From contig JAHZEH010000120.1 of assembly GCA_019421925.1 (NCBI GenBank), forward strand, positions 1 to 6,222: a stretch of DNA of 6,222 nt, given 5' to 3'. This stretch comes from Clostridia bacterium (GTDB taxonomy: Bacteria > Bacillota > Clostridia > Christensenellales > CALWSW01). Positions 5,870 to 6,222 of the stretch are shown one piece after another. The notes beneath the pieces are model-generated. The model ran no database searches and was not told the DNA's origin. It saw only the letters and a list, made by a program, of their open reading frames with translations. The position numbers and the translations under genes were made by a program. Each line of letters begins with the position of its first letter. Positions within the stretch are counted from its first letter, which is position 1.

Positions 5870-6097
5870 TCACTCCTCCTTTGCTTCGGCAAAAGGCGCG
5901 CTTTTGAGCTGTCCGTCCTCTTCAAAGAGGATGTCCATGCGCTTTTGCGCGCCGTCAAGCATCCGGGTGCACTCTGAAGCGAGGCGCACCCCCTCCTCAA
6001 ACAGCTTCATGGATTCCTCAAGCTCCAGATTCCCCGCCTCCAGTTTGGCGGTGATCTCCTCGAGCTTTTGGATGGAAGATTCATAATTTTGATTCAT
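5870..6097 (-). CDS. xseB: Exodeoxyribonuclease VII small subunit
   Basis: XseB is the small subunit of exonuclease VII, which degrades single-stranded DNA from both ends; several copies coat the coiled-coil of the large XseA subunit. The 75-residue protein has the family pattern: YESSIQKLEEITAKLE (5-20), then EAGNLELEESMKLFEEG (20-36) and a second amphipathic helix with ASECTRMLDGAQKRMDIL (40-57), followed by an acidic, less ordered tail (58-75). The ATG at 6097 comes one base after the xseA stop (TAATATG). The only ribosome binding site is GGGGGAA (6108-6102), formed by the last xseA codons, so translation probably depends on ribosomes ending on xseA. The downstream end nearly touches ispA. 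Confidence 0.95.
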   Translation of the reverse strand: MNQNYESSIQKLEEITAKLEAGNLELEESMKLFEEGVRLASECTRMLDGAQKRMDILFEEDGQLKSAPFAEAKEE

Positions 6098-6098
6098 A

Positions 6099-6222
6099 TT
6101 ATTCCCCCGGTATGATCTTTGGATCGGTGGTGAGAATTCGGGCGGTCGCTCCGCCGTCCTGAAAACTCAGGCGCACAATCTGCCCTTTGGCGAGCTGTGA
6201 GGCGGAAGCGACCAGCTCCCCC
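6099..6222 (-). CDS. xseA: Exodeoxyribonuclease VII large subunit, last 40 residues (runs off the right edge)
   Basis: Translation of the minus strand from the right edge gives 40 residues before TAA at 6101-6099. They include SASQLAKGQIVRLSFQDG and end in DPKIIPGE. The pattern of an 'S..QL..G..V.L.F.DG.A.A.V'-like tail is typical of the XseA C-terminus, where the protein forms the small beta domain after its coiled-coil. The OB-fold and catalytic domain lie outside the window. The assignment rests largely on the immediately following xseB, which nearly always pairs with xseA, and on the conserved gene order. It is probably part of the same transcript as xseB and the genes after it. Confidence 0.88.
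   Translation of the reverse strand, partial: GELVASASQLAKGQIVRLSFQDGGATARILTTDPKIIPGE

Noticed and set aside
4958..5977. 339-codon open frame on the plus strand
   Set aside because: It is antisense to ispA and part of xseB, whose motifs are unmistakable. There is no independent coding evidence.

Overview
Every gene in this window lies on the minus strand. In the direction of transcription (right to left) the order is xseA (3' end only), xseB, ispA, a DUF212/YuiD-type divergent PAP2 gene, dxs, tlyA, nadK, argR and recN (5' end only). This is the conserved Gram-positive xse-isp-dxs-tlyA-argR-recN neighbourhood, known in Bacillus subtilis as yqiB-yqiC-yqiD-dxs-yqxC-ahrC-recN. Two additions, a divergent PAP2 gene between ispA and dxs and nadK between tlyA and argR, fit Clostridia better than Bacilli. 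The coding DNA is clearly G+C-rich by eye, and most genes have strong AGGAGG-type ribosome binding sites. My inference is a high-G+C member of the Clostridia, possibly Oscillospirales (Oscillospiraceae/Ruminococcaceae-like). The window has no rRNA or tRNA gene to confirm this.

Right part (6222 to 1815): xseA and xseB encode the two subunits of exonuclease VII. They are followed by isoprenoid genes. Dxs makes 1-deoxy-D-xylulose 5-phosphate, the first step of the MEP pathway. IspA condenses the resulting C5 units into farnesyl diphosphate. Between them sits a small membrane protein related to PAP2 phosphatases, which by position could act on a prenyl phosphate. TlyA, a 2'-O-ribose rRNA methyltransferase, starts inside the dxs stop codon (ATGA overlap). 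Spacing is tight throughout: 1 bp, 3 bp, 23 bp, 25 bp and a 4-bp overlap. This looks like one transcription unit.

Left part (1814 to 1): the only sizeable intergenic gap, 66 bp between tlyA and nadK, is strikingly A+T-rich. It holds a good sigma-A-type promoter (perfect TATAAT, 17-bp spacer, weak -35). An ARG-box-like palindrome overlaps its -35, and an inverted repeat surrounds its -10. This promoter probably drives nadK-argR-recN. ArgR is encoded one gene downstream of nadK, so the layout suggests arginine-dependent autoregulation that would also affect NAD kinase and the DNA-repair protein RecN.

There is no CRISPR array, mobile element, RNA gene, convincing rho-independent terminator or gene-free stretch longer than 66 bp. 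The window is mostly ordinary core genome. The points worth following up are the ARG-box promoter, the PAP2-like gene inside the isoprenoid operon, and that gene's unusual TTG start with an overlapping mini-ORF.
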